A stretch of DNA of 64,000 nucleotides from Bullera alba (lineage: Eukaryota > Basidiomycota > Tremellomycetes > Tremellales > Bulleraceae), in assembly GCA_001600095.1 (NCBI GenBank), contig BCIX01000004.1, positions 562,586 to 626,585 on the forward strand, read 5' to 3'. Position numbers and translations under genes: made by a program. Positions 33,648-45,900 of this stretch are shown here, piece by piece (position 1 is the first letter of the stretch; every line of letters begins with the position of its first letter). The notes under the pieces are model-generated. The model ran no database searches. It was not told where the DNA came from and worked only from the letters and a program-made list of their open reading frames with translations.

Positions 33648-34815
33648 ATGCTCAATACTTTTGCCTCCAGCTACGGCCTGCTTGGGCTCCTCATCTCCGC
33701 TGGATGTGAGTGCGCTGGTAACTGATCTGTATCAACCCCTGACGTCCAGCAGTTGGCAACGCCTCGATCCTCCCCGTTAGAGTCGACAAGAAATCAGATG
33801 AGACGTTTCCGCTGTATTTGGACAAAGGTCCCTCTTACAATGATGTCCTGCAAGGTGGGCCAGATTGCCACGCTGTGATCTCCCCTCTGCATATCACCAA
33901 GAGCATCGCTGATGAAGGGACATACAGGGAATTGGGAGACGTCTTCTCTCTTGGCAAGTCAGTATAGCCCGGGACTGATCGAGAAAGCCGCTGATCGCTG
34001 ACCAACTGTCCAGCGCTGGCCAGTGTAGCTCTCGGACAAGGCGGAACTCAGCAGCTACAGAAAGCGTTCAAATTTTCCGGCTGCGAGAATAAACCCAGAA
34101 GCCCCAACCTCGACGACGCCGGTTTCTACATATTCAACGTCAAAGACGAGATCAAGTCAAATTACCACGTAGACGGCCCCATGGGCGGGCATAGCATCGA
34201 CCAGACGACATGGAAGGCGAAACAAGACCCCCCGTCTTTGTTCAATGTCAAAAGAACAGATGTCTACAACGCGGGCGCTTTCGACACCAATACGTGGTGG
34301 GTTGGCGGATACGAGAATGCGGTCAAGGCATTTTGGAAGAATGACACGAACATTGTGAAAAATGTTCCGGCGGCGCAGTACCTGACTCGCTTGACTGGTC
34401 GACCTGGTATATGGGAGAGGCCATTGAATCAAGACGAGGCGTGTAGGTGGCCTGTGGCCTTACTGACGTGCAGAAGCTGAAAGGAGACACAGTCGGTATA
34501 GGTGAACACGCTCCAGAAACTCCTATCATCATCGATACCAAGGCAACGACCACGAAGCTGAGGAAGAGTCAATATTACTCTGTTGTAAAGACGTATATCG
34601 ACGTGAAAACCAAGGAGGCTAAGTGAGAGTCAATACTGTGACGCAGCAGATGGACAAGGCTGACTTTTCCGCTTAGGATCAAGCTCGGAGACCCGAAGGG
34701 CGGAGAGTACGAGTGGCACATGTCAGAGGTCGTCGGTGATATCAACGGCATGTCCAGGTTCCTCAACTACGACAAGTTCCTCGACTCAGACCTGTTCGTT
34801 GCCGCAGCAAGTTAG
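33648..34815 (+). CDS. Secreted calpain-like protein with altered catalytic residues
   Basis: The first ATG at 33648 gives a hydrophobic leader (MLNTFASSYGLLGLLISAG) compatible with a signal peptide. After the first intron comes ILPVRVDKKSDETFPLYLD and then DVLQGGPDCHAVISPLHITK, which resembles the calpain Cys-site block (DxxQGxxGDCWxLAAL). Near the C-terminus, TKATTTKLRKSQYYSVVKTY and IKLGDPKGGEYEWHMSEV occupy the places of the calpain His block (GHAYSV) and Asn block (NPWGxxEW), but His reads Gln and Asn reads Asp. I therefore infer a calpain-fold protein that may lack protease activity. Similarity is weak, and an unrelated secreted family is possible. The stop is at 34813-34815. Small introns lie at about 33.7, 33.96, 34.45 and 34.63 kb. 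Confidence 0.5.
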
Positions 34816-35315
34816 CAGCACTGGACCCAACAGGACCCAACGGACAGCCTCTATTGTCACCGGTTCGTTGCCCTGTCGCCGGCGGCCCCGCTGCGCTCTC
34901 TGTATATGACATACTTGTATGAATGCTATGTCCATAGCTCGTAAGAATGACATGTGTATCTATTCCTGTGTCCATAGTCCATGATGGTGGCATGTCGTCA
35001 AGCAAGCAATAAGTCAAGCAAGCAATAAGTAATAGGGTTAACGTTGTTTCGTGTACCGTCGGGAGACCGCTACTGATACACGCCAGTAGGGGTCAACATC
35101 CTCATCACCGCCTTCCACTCCCTCCCGCGATAAGTGCGCGCTGCTCAACCCTCCGCCCAGTAGGGACAGTCAGCAGCTGGGACAGCTGGTCAGTAATCGA
35201 AGTCAGCGGTTCATCCTCCGCCACGGAAGCAAAATTTCAGACGACGATTGCATTTCGCTCTTCTTTGCTATCTTTCTTCATCTGCTCACCACCCAGCATG
35301 TCCTGGTGATCGTTT
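34816..35315. other. Convergent 3' region containing a short tandem repeat
   Basis: 500 bases between two converging stop codons. Apart from the 16-nt repeat at 34997-35028, I see nothing coding. Confidence 0.45.
34997..35028. repeat. Two perfect 16-nt tandem copies
   Basis: The unit GTCAAGCAAGCAATAA occurs twice without mismatch, downstream of the calpain-like gene. Confidence 0.9.
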
Positions 35316-36074
35316 CTAATTAATCTTGAGCAACTCGACCTCAAATTTGAGGGTGCTGTTGGCGGGAATCACTGGTGGGAAGCCTCGGGAGCCTGCAATA
35401 AAGGGGTCAGAGTCCGATCGAGTTCGAGGAGGACCGAGAGAACTGACCGTAGGCGTAGTCTGGGGTGCAGATCAAGTTGGCCTTCTGTCCGAGGGATAGC
35501 TGAGGGACACCTTCGTCCCATCCCTTGATCACGCTTTTTTGGTTGGGTCAACAAAGCCCTTCATGGATGGATAATGAGATAAGACGTACCGGCCGACACC
35601 GATCTGGGTGACGAATGGGGATCCTCGGTCTCGGGAAGAGTCGAACTTGGAGCCGTCCTGGAGGGTTCCGACGTCTGAGCGAGGGTGGTCAGCTTGCTAG
35701 CTGAGATAGCAGGATCACAGCGGGGCGAAGCTGGTGTGACCTATGGTACCCACAATGCATGGAGACAGTGTCGCTGTGACGAAGTCAGTATGCCAGTCTC
35801 TGTGATTGCGGTGGTGGACCCCACTCACCCCTTCTTGGGGAAGTTCTGCCCGTCTCCTGGGGAGATAGTCTCTATGGTAACGCTCCCATCAGCCGCAATC
35901 CCAAGTACCACGTGTGACCGACAGAGACGACAAGCCGCTGATGCGACCCGCCTGAAGCTCCTGGACCAGGGCGTACTCACCGACGGTGACACCCATTCTG
36001 ATAGCAGAGTTTGAGAAAGTTCTAGTGGTGGATTTGAGAGCGTTTGTCGTTGGTCTAATCACAGACTTGAACAT
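35316..36074 (-). CDS. FPR1: FKBP12 prolyl isomerase, with possible mitochondrial start
   Basis: This is a small peptidyl-prolyl isomerase and the receptor of FK506 and rapamycin. The start at 35996 gives [20 protein letters not shown], then [59 protein letters not shown] and [11 protein letters not shown]. The drug-pocket aromatic residues (Tyr of HY, Phe-Asp of KFD, Phe of SPF, Trp of KGW, Tyr of DYAYG, Phe of LKF) are all present. Four or so introns interrupt it. An in-frame ATG at 36074 adds 26 residues ([20 protein letters not shown] then SNSAIR) with five basic and no acidic residues, presequence-like. The upstream ATG has T at -3; the inner one has A at -3 and G at +4. So a mitochondrial minor form by leaky scanning is plausible. 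The feature spans the longer form. Confidence 0.93.
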
Positions 36075-36386
36075 GAATGAAGAGTGAGAATGAACAAGGT
36101 GGATCGAATGAACCTGGTCGAATACTCGTGGAAGCACCAGCGACACCTCCAGGGCCTGGACAAGTCGAGTGGAGCAACAGCTTAATCTCCGCTGGGACCC
36201 TGAATGTGGCAAAACACCGGCCACTACTGGTCAGATGGCTGCTCTTCAATGCTTTTGCCTGCATACAGTATAGCCGTACTCGTTAGTGCATGTGGGTCTA
36301 CCGCTTCAAAGGCGAGCGCAAGGATTCCTCCTCGTCCATACAGCAGGATAGATGCATCAGACATTGACACGACACGATATGTCTCT

Positions 36387-39099
36387 TCACTCTATCGAGA
36401 TAGAGCTCATCTTGATGTCGTCAAATGGTTTGTCGTTCTTGTCCACTTTGGCATCTTCTATATCGTGAACAATGTCCAGGCCGCCGTACGCCTTGCCGAA
36501 GATACTATCACGCCCATCTAGATTAGCAGATTGCTCCACCTCTGAAACACCGCCGACGACCTACGTATGCTTGTCGTTGAGCCACGCACAGGGCACGGTC
36601 GTGATGAAGAATTGAGATCCGTTGGTCCGAGGTCCTACCCTTGTTAGGATCTCTATCTCACGAATCGGGCTCGTTGTACTCACCTGCATTGGCCATCGCG
36701 AGCATGTATGGTCTGTCGAAGCGAGCTTTCGGCGAAAACTCGTCTTCGAAATTACCACCCCATATCGATTCTCCACCGGTTCCATCGCCTATCAAGTGTT
36801 AGCTGGCTTCGGGGCTGCGGTCAGTCAAGATGGGAGCAGCGACATACCGAATGGGTCACCAGTTTGCAACATCTGCCAAACTCAATTAGCTTGGGTCGAT
36901 GACGATCCGCTCGTACTCACGAATTTCTTGATGATACGGTGGAAGATGATACCGTTGAAGTAGCCTACGACGACGGTCAGCCAAGTGACCCTATTGCGAT
37001 TTACCAGTTGACACATCGGCGAGACTTACCCGACCGAGCATGCCCGACAAAGTTCTCCACGGCCTTCGGTGCGATATCCGGGAACAACTTCAACCGCTAA
37101 GTCCCAAATTAGCGCTTTGACTCACACAGTGTACTGCCGTCGGACTCACTATATCACCCTGAGTTGTATGTATCGTACAGCTCGTTGGCAGCTGTACCTT
37201 CTCCTCGACTGGTGCCACGGCCGTGCTTGCATCTTCCCGCGTGGGTCTCTCGTTGAACACGTCTCGGTCTCCTGCCTTGTTGTCGCTGAAGCATCGTCAG
37301 CATATGCAGACGGCCTTCGTGATATGAGGACTCACTCTCCGCCTTTGCCAAACAGGTAAAACCTGTTCCTCTTGTACGCCGTGCAGAACAAATGAGGATC
37401 TCTGGTCGCCTTTTCCTGAATTAGGGGGTTGGCCGAGGCAGCCATGGCTAATGTCGTCAAACCCTTCTTGGCCGGAGCGCCCTGATACAGCGAGAGATTG
37501 AGGAACCGTAACGTCTCGTCCTTGCCCAGTACCCTAGCGACTTTGTTCGTGACAGTGTTGATGACTACAGCGATGTAAGCTGTGACATGATACCGCCTGC
37601 GGGATTAGCTCACCTTTGATACCTAGTAAAGTGGGGTACAGCAGGAAATTACCACTCTCATCCCAGACAGCATTGGCAGTCCTCAGAAGACCCCTAGGAC
37701 CACTCTCATCCCTCTCCAACTCTCTCTCCAGGGCTAATCGCCGGCCAAAGTCCATATCCTCGAGCTTGTACACTGCCGTTCCGGCCTGCTGCATCTCCGT
37801 GATGGCAGTGAGCGATTCGTCATATGTCCGCGTCAGCTTTCCATTCAGGAAGCTGAACACGTGGACCGCTCGAGAGGGTAGCGCCAGGCAGGCAAAGTGG
37901 GACGAGGAGGGGGAGAATGTGAGTGAAGTTGGGATCGTTTTCGTCTTTTTGAAGTGAAATAGGTCGGTTTGGGACTTATACTGCCACATCCCAGAAAGTG
38001 ATGGTAAACCCCATGGTTCGCTGGGCTGCCAGTACTCGATGAATCCGTCTTCATCGGCTGAAACGACGCAGTCGTATTTGGGCGTGTACTGAGCCAATCC
38101 TCTCAGCAATCACCCTCAATGACTGAAGGATCACCATTGACTCACGACCATGAGGTGCACGGGTGCTCTGTGGATCTTTGACAGCTCGTGCAGAGGCCTG
38201 CCGTCTCCTCTTCCGTCGTAGATCCTGATTGTGGACGTGGCCATGTCCGAGACGGCCAACAGCGTCTGTCCAGCTCCAGGCTCATGGACCCAGCAGCAGG
38301 TCTTTGGGGTATAATCGAATTTGAAAATGTTGATCATGTCTATGCCACAGCACCTCACGGTCAGTACTGCATCAATACACGTACAGCCCTCCTAGCCTAA
38401 TGTCGATCACTCACCAAAATTGACGACATCAAACACCCTGCCTTCTCCGCCCTCGCTGACTGTAGCGAAATACTTCCCATCCTCGCTCACGCTCACCGCG
38501 ACGATCGCTTTCAAAGATGCTCTGTAGTGTTTGACAAACTCGATCCCGACGTCCTGCTTCTTCCACAGCTTTAGGTGACCATCTGTACTTGTCGTAATGA
38601 CGAAATTGGTCCTAAGTGTTGTGTGAGTATCGACGTAATGCTCCTGGTCATCCGTCCAGGTTGAGTTTCTAGCTGTTGGAGTTTTGCTCACTTTGTTGAT
38701 ACCACAAAGTTGATCGTATCCCTGTGCATGAAACTCTTGTAGTATCGATCCGTATCCGGCAGATGCTCCAAGTACAACTTCTCGTGGGGCAGCACTGCGT
38801 GTCATTGTCAGCTTCGGCGAGTACTGAGACCCAAAACTTGCTGCTACATGAATAGGCAAATTTCCATACCAGATCCCTTTGCACTCACCCGCTCTCTTCT
38901 TCTTTCTGCCATTGCTCATCACCACTCCAGTATCACTTGGTCCAGTAGGCATGGGACCGATCTCCTCGTCTGACGAATCGTCCATGTCGGCAGGCGGCAT
39001 CTCTGGCACTGCTCCTGCAGATGTCGACTGATCTCCATTTTTGGGAGCCTCATCTCTGGCCCGTTTTCCCAGCGATACGTTCTCCTCGACTTCTGACAT
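36387..39099 (-). CDS. PPWD1: WD40-cyclophilin (PPWD1/Cyp15 type) peptidyl-prolyl isomerase
   Basis: This nuclear, spliceosome-associated cyclophilin has N-terminal WD repeats. The start at 39099 gives [17 protein letters not shown], an acidic disordered head and a GRKKKRA basic patch. WD40 blades follow: [60 protein letters not shown] and others. The cyclophilin domain occupies the last 165 residues: [43 protein letters not shown], and an end reading IKMSSISIE. Catalytic residues (Arg of FHR-type, Phe-Met-Gln, Phe of SQFF, Trp, His of DKHT) are conserved. The junction after DKHT is a GTAGGT donor at about 36.56 kb, joining to [10 protein letters not shown]. It lies 312 bases upstream of FKBP12 on the same strand. 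Confidence 0.93.
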
Positions 39100-39348
39100 C
39101 GTAAGAAGCCGTTAGGTCGGTATGTAGAGCGATTGAGAGCGAAGTAAACAGGAGAAGGGCAATGTTGAACGTCGAATGCAATGTTGGTGAAGCGGTTGAA
39201 TTGGTTCGGTGAAGTGGACCGAATTTCAATTCCACCCCGAGCCATTCTCAGCGGTAAGTAGCCTGCTCATCTTGCCAATCGCATGCAACCTATTCATACA
39301 CACTTGTCCCCGACTCTCTCTGCAAACGCCGAGAACCTCTCGCCAGCC

Positions 39349-39673
39349 ATGTCGACCAAGCATGCTGGAACGGCTCCTGCTTCGTCAACCCGGCTCTTCC
39401 TCTTCGCTTCTGGTCTCATCGCCCTAGCGGTCTTCACGGGTTCTCTGGCCATTCCGCATCTCGCCTGCCCTTTCATTAAGGTAACTCAATGCATCCTCAG
39501 TCTACCCGAATCTGATCCACCTTGCTGACATCTTTCAGCCTGATCATGCGACGCTTGTGTCGGCAGTCTGCTCCGAGTCCCACTATAAATACCTGATGCC
39601 CCTTCTCATACCCCTCACGAGCTGGTTCATCATCGCCAACTGGGTCGGATGGGAGTACTTCCGTTACGCCTAG
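39349..39673 (+). CDS. Small two-helix membrane protein, PIG-Y-like
   Basis: Two exons (39349-39480 and 39539-39673) encode 88 residues. The first hydrophobic helix is RLFLFASGLIALAVFTGSLA. After a Cys-containing loop (CSESHYKY) the second reads MPLLIPLTSWFIIANWVGWE, and the protein ends YFRYA. The short length, two helices and the C-terminal pattern resemble PIG-Y, a subunit of the GPI-N-acetylglucosaminyltransferase complex that starts GPI-anchor synthesis in the ER. The assignment rests on topology and a few residues. An in-frame ATG is not needed upstream. The promoter is shared with the WD40-cyclophilin gene, whose start is 249 bases away. Confidence 0.6.
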
Positions 39674-39983
39674 CCACTGGGTAAATCAGCACTTGGTGAT
39701 ATCCACATATCGGCGCCTGTATCCTCGATTTCTGGTGTCCTCTGCGGGAATCTAGTCTACCAATGACTCAAACGAACAACTCGACCGACTGTTTGGCGGA
39801 CGGCAATTGCATCTTCAGACAAGTCTGCAAAGGAGTAAATACACCGGCTAAGGATCAAGGTCATATATGAGACGAAAGCGAAACCCAAAAGATACCAAAT
39901 ACATCTACTTCCTCGTCCACCTCACGCCTCGCGCAGCTCCTGCTTTCTCCGCTTCTCTCGCTCTCCTAGCCCTCGAGACCGAC
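39674..39983. other. Convergent 3' region
   Basis: 310 bases between the PIG-Y-like stop and the NUM1-like stop. No gene is seen. Confidence 0.4.
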
Positions 39984-42900
39984 CTAGGTGGCCTTTCTCG
40001 GGGTCGGGCTTCCTGGTACGCTCGAATGGCCCAGGGCACTCCTGCTCCTGGTCGAGCTGGCGTCCTCTGCTCCTGGGGTGCATGGCACACCACCCTTTTT
40101 GCCCATCGTCGAATTGGCATTAGACGACGCATTGGAAACCCTTCTCGATCGGATCGACCAAGACTTGAAGGAAGGCGTTTGTCCAGCTCGCGAAGGTTCT
40201 CTGTCCGGGTGCAAATCCTTGTTTTTGTGGTGGTGGTGATGACCACCGGGTCCAACGACATGTTTGCCATCGCAACACGCTATACCAAAACACGTCAGTA
40301 TCTCACAACTACCTGAGACCCATTGTGCTCACCTCGGACATTGTCTAGACCCTCAAACGACGCATCTGGATCATCTCCGTCGTCCCTCAACACCATGTCA
40401 AAGTCATCGGCGATCGGGGCACCCTTGTACGCGCCCTTGTAGCGATGTCCACCATGTATAGGCTGGGGAATCTCATGTCTGCGCATGTACTCGTACGCGG
40501 CGGTCCCAGCTCGTTTACCCCTCGTACCCGCCGTGCCCACTGTGCCCGTTGTGCGGCTCGACAGCGATGATTGTGGCCTAGGCGGGTGGGCCTTTGGCGT
40601 CAAGGTCGTGTCGTGCATGGTAGAGTTCATCGATCTTAGGGACATTGGCGATCGAGGCGGGTTCAATCGGCCTTGCTCGTCTGCGCCCAGGAAGTTGCGG
40701 GAAGACGTCGATTGTCTAATTGCCGAAGAAGTCGACTTGTTGACCGTCTCCGAGTTGGGCGATTGCTGTTGCAGCAGGAACGTGAGGGCCTGACAGGAGA
40801 GATTAGCATCACAGTGCTGAAACTTGCAGCCTCTTCTCTACTCACAGACATCCAGAGGTCGTGTCGCTCTTTATCCGGAGCGGTGAATTGGATCTCTCGT
40901 CCAGGGGTAGCAACAACGATACTCTTGTTGAACAAGCCAGTGGGTTGGATGTTCGTGTCGTCAATAGCTCTCACGCTCGAAATGAACACTACACGCGATC
41001 AATATAGTGACCGAAAACACTCGCGACTACTCACCACTCTTGGCCGACGACTCGGACGCAGCCGTGCTTCCTGGATCCTCGGCACTCCAGTACAGCGTCT
41101 TGGTGTATGGATGCACCCAGAAGAATCTCCTGTGTCGCTTGTCACTCTGGCCCTTGCCAACGACCCTTCGGGTGTATTTGTGGAGATACTCCCCGATCAT
41201 CGTCTGTGTGATGGCGTGAATGGTAGTCGGGTCTGTGGAACCAATACCATTCTGAGCATTCTTGTTGCTCGAGGGCACAGCGGCGATACTGCCTAGGGAA
41301 GATACTGAGCCATTGTCGAATCGACCCGAGATGCTCGATGCGGCCGAAGCGCGACCATTCGAGGGACCATTGATAACATGGGTGGCTCGTCGACGGACGC
41401 TTTCCTTCGACTTGAGCCAGGCGGGGTCATCGGCGGACAGAGGCGTTGGTGGTGGTCGGAAACTGCTCCTCGAAGCCTGTCTGCTTGCAGTCTCTGGAGG
41501 ACCCATCTGACCGGATGATCGGATGGCCGCGGCGGCGGAGCTTGGAGCGGATTTGGCAGTCTTTCTCGAGCCGTTGACTGGGGTCGAGGACCGGGCGATA
41601 AAGTCACCAGGAGGTGGTGATTGAGGTCGAGTGGGGGCGCTCGTCATCATTTTCTTCGTGGCCGTGGGTGGAGGAGGCATGCTAGGCGGTGGGGGCAGAT
41701 TCATCATTGGTGGTCGACTCTTGTCCGGGTTGGAATCAACAGGCGAGTTAGGCATACCGTCAATGACGGGTGAGGGGGACAATGCCCTTGTCGCCGGAAG
41801 TCCAGTAGCCTCGCCAGCGACCGACGACACGGAGTTGCGCTTGCCGCCGATCGATCCGGGTGCGGGTGGTGCTTTGAGGAAGTCGTAGTTTGTGCCGGGA
41901 ACCACCTTGAACAAGCTCATCTCGGTCGGACCAGTCAAGGACGAAGAGTTGGTCGATGTGCTGGGAACTTCGACAATCCTCTCCACAATCTTCTCCACTG
42001 GTACCTCGACAATCTTTTCTACGATCCGTTCCACTTGTATCTCGACAATGCGGTCCACAGGAACCTCGACAATCTTTTCGACGATTCTCTCCACAGGTAC
42101 TTCGACGATTCGGTCGACGGGGACCTCGATAATCTTCTCGACGACCCTGTCGACGGGGACTTCGACAATCTTCTCGACAATTCGGTCCACCATGACTGGC
42201 ACCTCGACCGTCTTCTCGACAATCCGGTCGACTGGCACCTCGACAATCTTCTCCACAATCCGCTCCACCTCGACCGGGACCTCGATCGTCTTCTCCACCA
42301 CCCTCTCGACAATCTTCTCCACGGTCACCTCGACCGGGACCTCGACCCGCTTCTCCACTATCTTCTCCACGGGCACTTCGACGATCCTGTCCACCTGGAC
42401 TTCGACAATCTTCTCCACTTCCACAGGCACCTCTACTCGCTTCTCCACGATGACTTCGACAATCCTGTCCACGGGGACTTCGACAATCTTTTCCACCTCG
42501 ACGATTCGGTCCACCGGCACCTCCTTGATGACCTCGACTTGGACCTCTCTGATCACCTCGACGGGCACTTCAACGATCTTCTCCACAATCTTCTCCACTT
42601 CCACGATCTTGGGGACCTCGACGATCTTCTCGACAGGTTTCTCAACCTCCCTGTCGACGTTGATGAACCTCTCGACAATCTTCTCCACTTCGACAAATTT
42701 GACCACCTCGACCTCTTTCTCCACAATCTTCTCGACGATCCTCTCCACCTCCACAATCCGGTCGACTGGTCTGTCCACGATCTTCTCGACCTCAACCACC
42801 CGGTCGACTGGTACCTCGACGATTTTCTCGACTTCGACGATACGCTCTTCGATCTTGGGCACTTCGACAATCTTCTCGACCTCGACGATTCGGTCGACCA

Positions 42901-45900
42901 CTTTGTCGACGTAGACGATCTTCTCCACGGGCACCTCGACGATCTTTTCGACTTGGATAGGTACTTCGACGCGTTTCTCGACTTCGACAATGCGTTCCAC
43001 TTCGACTTCGACCCGTTTTTCGACCTCGACAATTCGATCGACTGGGACTTCGACCCGCTTCTCGACTTCGACAATCTTTTCGATTTCGACGATACGGTCG
43101 ACCGGAACCTCGACGAATTTCTCGACCTCGACAATTTTTTCGACCTCGACGATGCGGTCGACTGGGACTTCGACCCGTTTTTCGATTTCGACAATTCGAT
43201 CAACGGGGACCTCGACGAGTTTCTCGACTTCCACGATTCTCTCCACTTCAACAATCCTGTCGACGGGGACTTCCACCCGTTTCTCCACCTCCACAATCTT
43301 CTCCACTTCAACGATCCTTTCGACTGGGACCTCGACGCGTTTCTCCACTTCGACGATTTTCTCGACTTCGACAATCTTTTCCACCTCGACTATTCTGTCC
43401 ACGGGCACCTCCACGATCTTCTCCACCTCGACAATCCTCTCTACGGGGACTTCCACCACCCGCTCGGCCAGTCTATCCCTGCTCATGGCCTTGTGGGCCT
43501 GTCTTGCCGCAGCGAATCCACCGGCCGCGACACCGGCACCACCGAGTCCAAGGCCAGTGATTGTCAGGTTTCGAGTATGCGTGTGGTCCTCTCCGTCCGA
43601 GTCAGAGTCGGCACTGGATTCGACGCCAGTATGCCATTCTTGGCCCGTGGCGTATGCCTCGGTGTCGGTGGGCAGCTCTGAGAAAGAGTCTCTTGGGGTG
43701 ATGGTGCCCACACTCTCACGAGCGTCGGCATAGTCGGTCTCGGCGTCGGTGGTCGTGTCGTCCATGGAGGATGATCTGGACATGTTGACACCCAAGCCAC
43801 TTGGAACGGGAAGAGCTCTGGGCACTCTTGTAGGTGTCGTCTCCCCGACCGGAGTGGAAGAGTGGGAAGGCGCTCCAATGTCCAATAGCCCGGTAGTGAA
43901 TTTGCCCCGAGTTGGCGTGGCGACGTCCGAGCCCGCAATAGAGCTCAATGTTGGTGCGGTCGTCATGACTTTAACGTCAGGTTCGACCTTTTCAGGGGAC
44001 CAATCGGTAGTCTGAGCGGCGTCGGCATAGTCTACAACCGGGCTGAGAGTGTTGACAGCACCAAGTTCGTCGGCCAAAGCGGTCCCTGGGCCCATGAAAT
44101 CCATAGAGCTTCTCTCGGACAGGGACGCATCTGATCGATTGGCGAGCTCGTTCGGGCCGATCGACGGTGATCCAGAGATGAAGCTCTGCGGCGAGTCCAT
44201 GCTCGAGGAGGATATGTTGCGTTGTCGCAGCAGGTCTGGCGTGGCTGAGCTGCCAGAGCTGAAGGACTTTTCGCCGGCATTGGGCGTTCCGACTCCGCTG
44301 AGGCCCAGAGGGGCGCGGTTGAACCCGAGTTTTCGAGAGATGCTAGCGGCAATACCCCTGCCTCTGCCTCTTCGTCCTCGGACCGTGCCACCTCGACCAC
44401 CGCGCGAGGCGCCAGATGGGGCATTCTCGTCGTCCCACTCCCCGCCGGGGGTCTTGACATCATCGGCAGACTCGAATTTCCTCGAAGGCGTGTGTCGACC
44501 ATTCTTGGCACGCTCAACCTCGTCCTTGAGCGTGGTGATCTCCTGGCGGGCTTTGACCAAGTTGTCTCGGAGCTCGTCAATCTCGTTGATGTACATGGAT
44601 TCTCCGAGGGGAGACCTAGCGAACAACCTGTCTCCAGGCTTGGAGGGCGTTGGATCGGGCGAATCAAAGTCAGACTGGTACAGAGCGCCGGGCGACAACG
44701 TGTTGCCGTTAGCGTCGAATCCAGGACCTCTCTTCTTGGGCGAAGTTTCGTTGCCATTACCAAAGACGTCTTCCTCCTCTTGGCCATCTTCCACTTGGAC
44801 GGCTGGGCTTGCACTGCCGCCTCTGGAGTTTCGTCCTCGCATGGCACTGACCCTTCGGTTCCTCTCGACATTGAGCTCGCTTAGGAGGTCGCTCTTGTCG
44901 CGTTGAAGACCAGCGGTGGCTTTTCGCGCATTGGCCATGTCGGTCTCGTGCTTCGATTTGAGCTCGTGGAGGAGCTGCGCGGCCTTGTCGGCATCGGTCT
45001 TGTGAGCCTCGGCGAGCTCTCGGGTGGATACGAGCGATCGTGCGAGGCGGGATTGCTCGGCGTTGGCTTTGGTGAATTGTTCTTGGACGTCGGCATGGGT
45101 CGCCCTCAGTTCTTGCAGGTTGACCTCGAGGTTCCAGTTTTCCTCCTTGTATCGTTCTAAGAGAGTCAGCCTAAAGCTCACCTTTCGCGTTGGTTCACTC
45201 ACCAACACTGCCTTCGGCCGCACGCATTGCACTAATTAGACCTTGCCTCTCGCTCTCCCAACCCTCCTTTTCTTCGCCAAATTTCTCAATTGCCCTATCT
45301 CGCTCGCTCAGCAGGGCTTGGAGTCGCCTGACCTCGACAAGCAGGTTTTGCCCGATCTCCGTGGCAAATTCCATGTCCAAGGTTCGATGCTGAGCATTTC
45401 GTTGTCTCCTCGACAACGAGCTCTGTGCCGCTTGGGGTTCGGGCACTGTGATTGTGATTGTCTCCGTCGGGGCCTTCTCGATGAGATGAGCTCTGCACTC
45501 TGCCCAATCATAAGCGTGCTCACCTTTGCTCCGAGTTCTCTCAACATTCCCTCGTTCTGGTCTTCCCAGGTTTTCATAGCATTGTCAAGATCTCTCAACC
45601 TGCTTCTGGCTTCATCTCCAACGTCGTCTTCCCCCTCCTCTTCGAAATCTTTGATACGCTCTTCCAGCTCTTGCTGCTGCTTGAGGATTTCCTGTCCCAT
45701 GCTCCCGAGGACTTGGAGCTGTGAAGACTTTTGATCCATCAAAGAGGCGAGGTGCTGACGCAGCGCGAACCCGCTCATGGTGCCCCGTGTAGGCGAAGGG
45801 GTTCTTTCGCCTCCGAGCTGGGATGCGAGGGATCTGGATGATGGAGGGGCGGGCAGTGCGTGAGATAGATTTGGTCGTGATCGCTGTCTTGGGAGGGTGG

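Noticed and set aside
39867..40316. 149-codon + strand open frame over the NUM1-like 3' end
   Set aside because: The - strand exon here joins in frame to the NUM1-like gene after a proper TACTGAC...TATAG acceptor.
41892..43733. Long + strand open frames (340 and 548 codons, among others) inside the NUM1-like gene
   Set aside because: They are antisense shadows of the heptad repeat; the codon mix leaves all frames open and the predicted proteins are pure low complexity.
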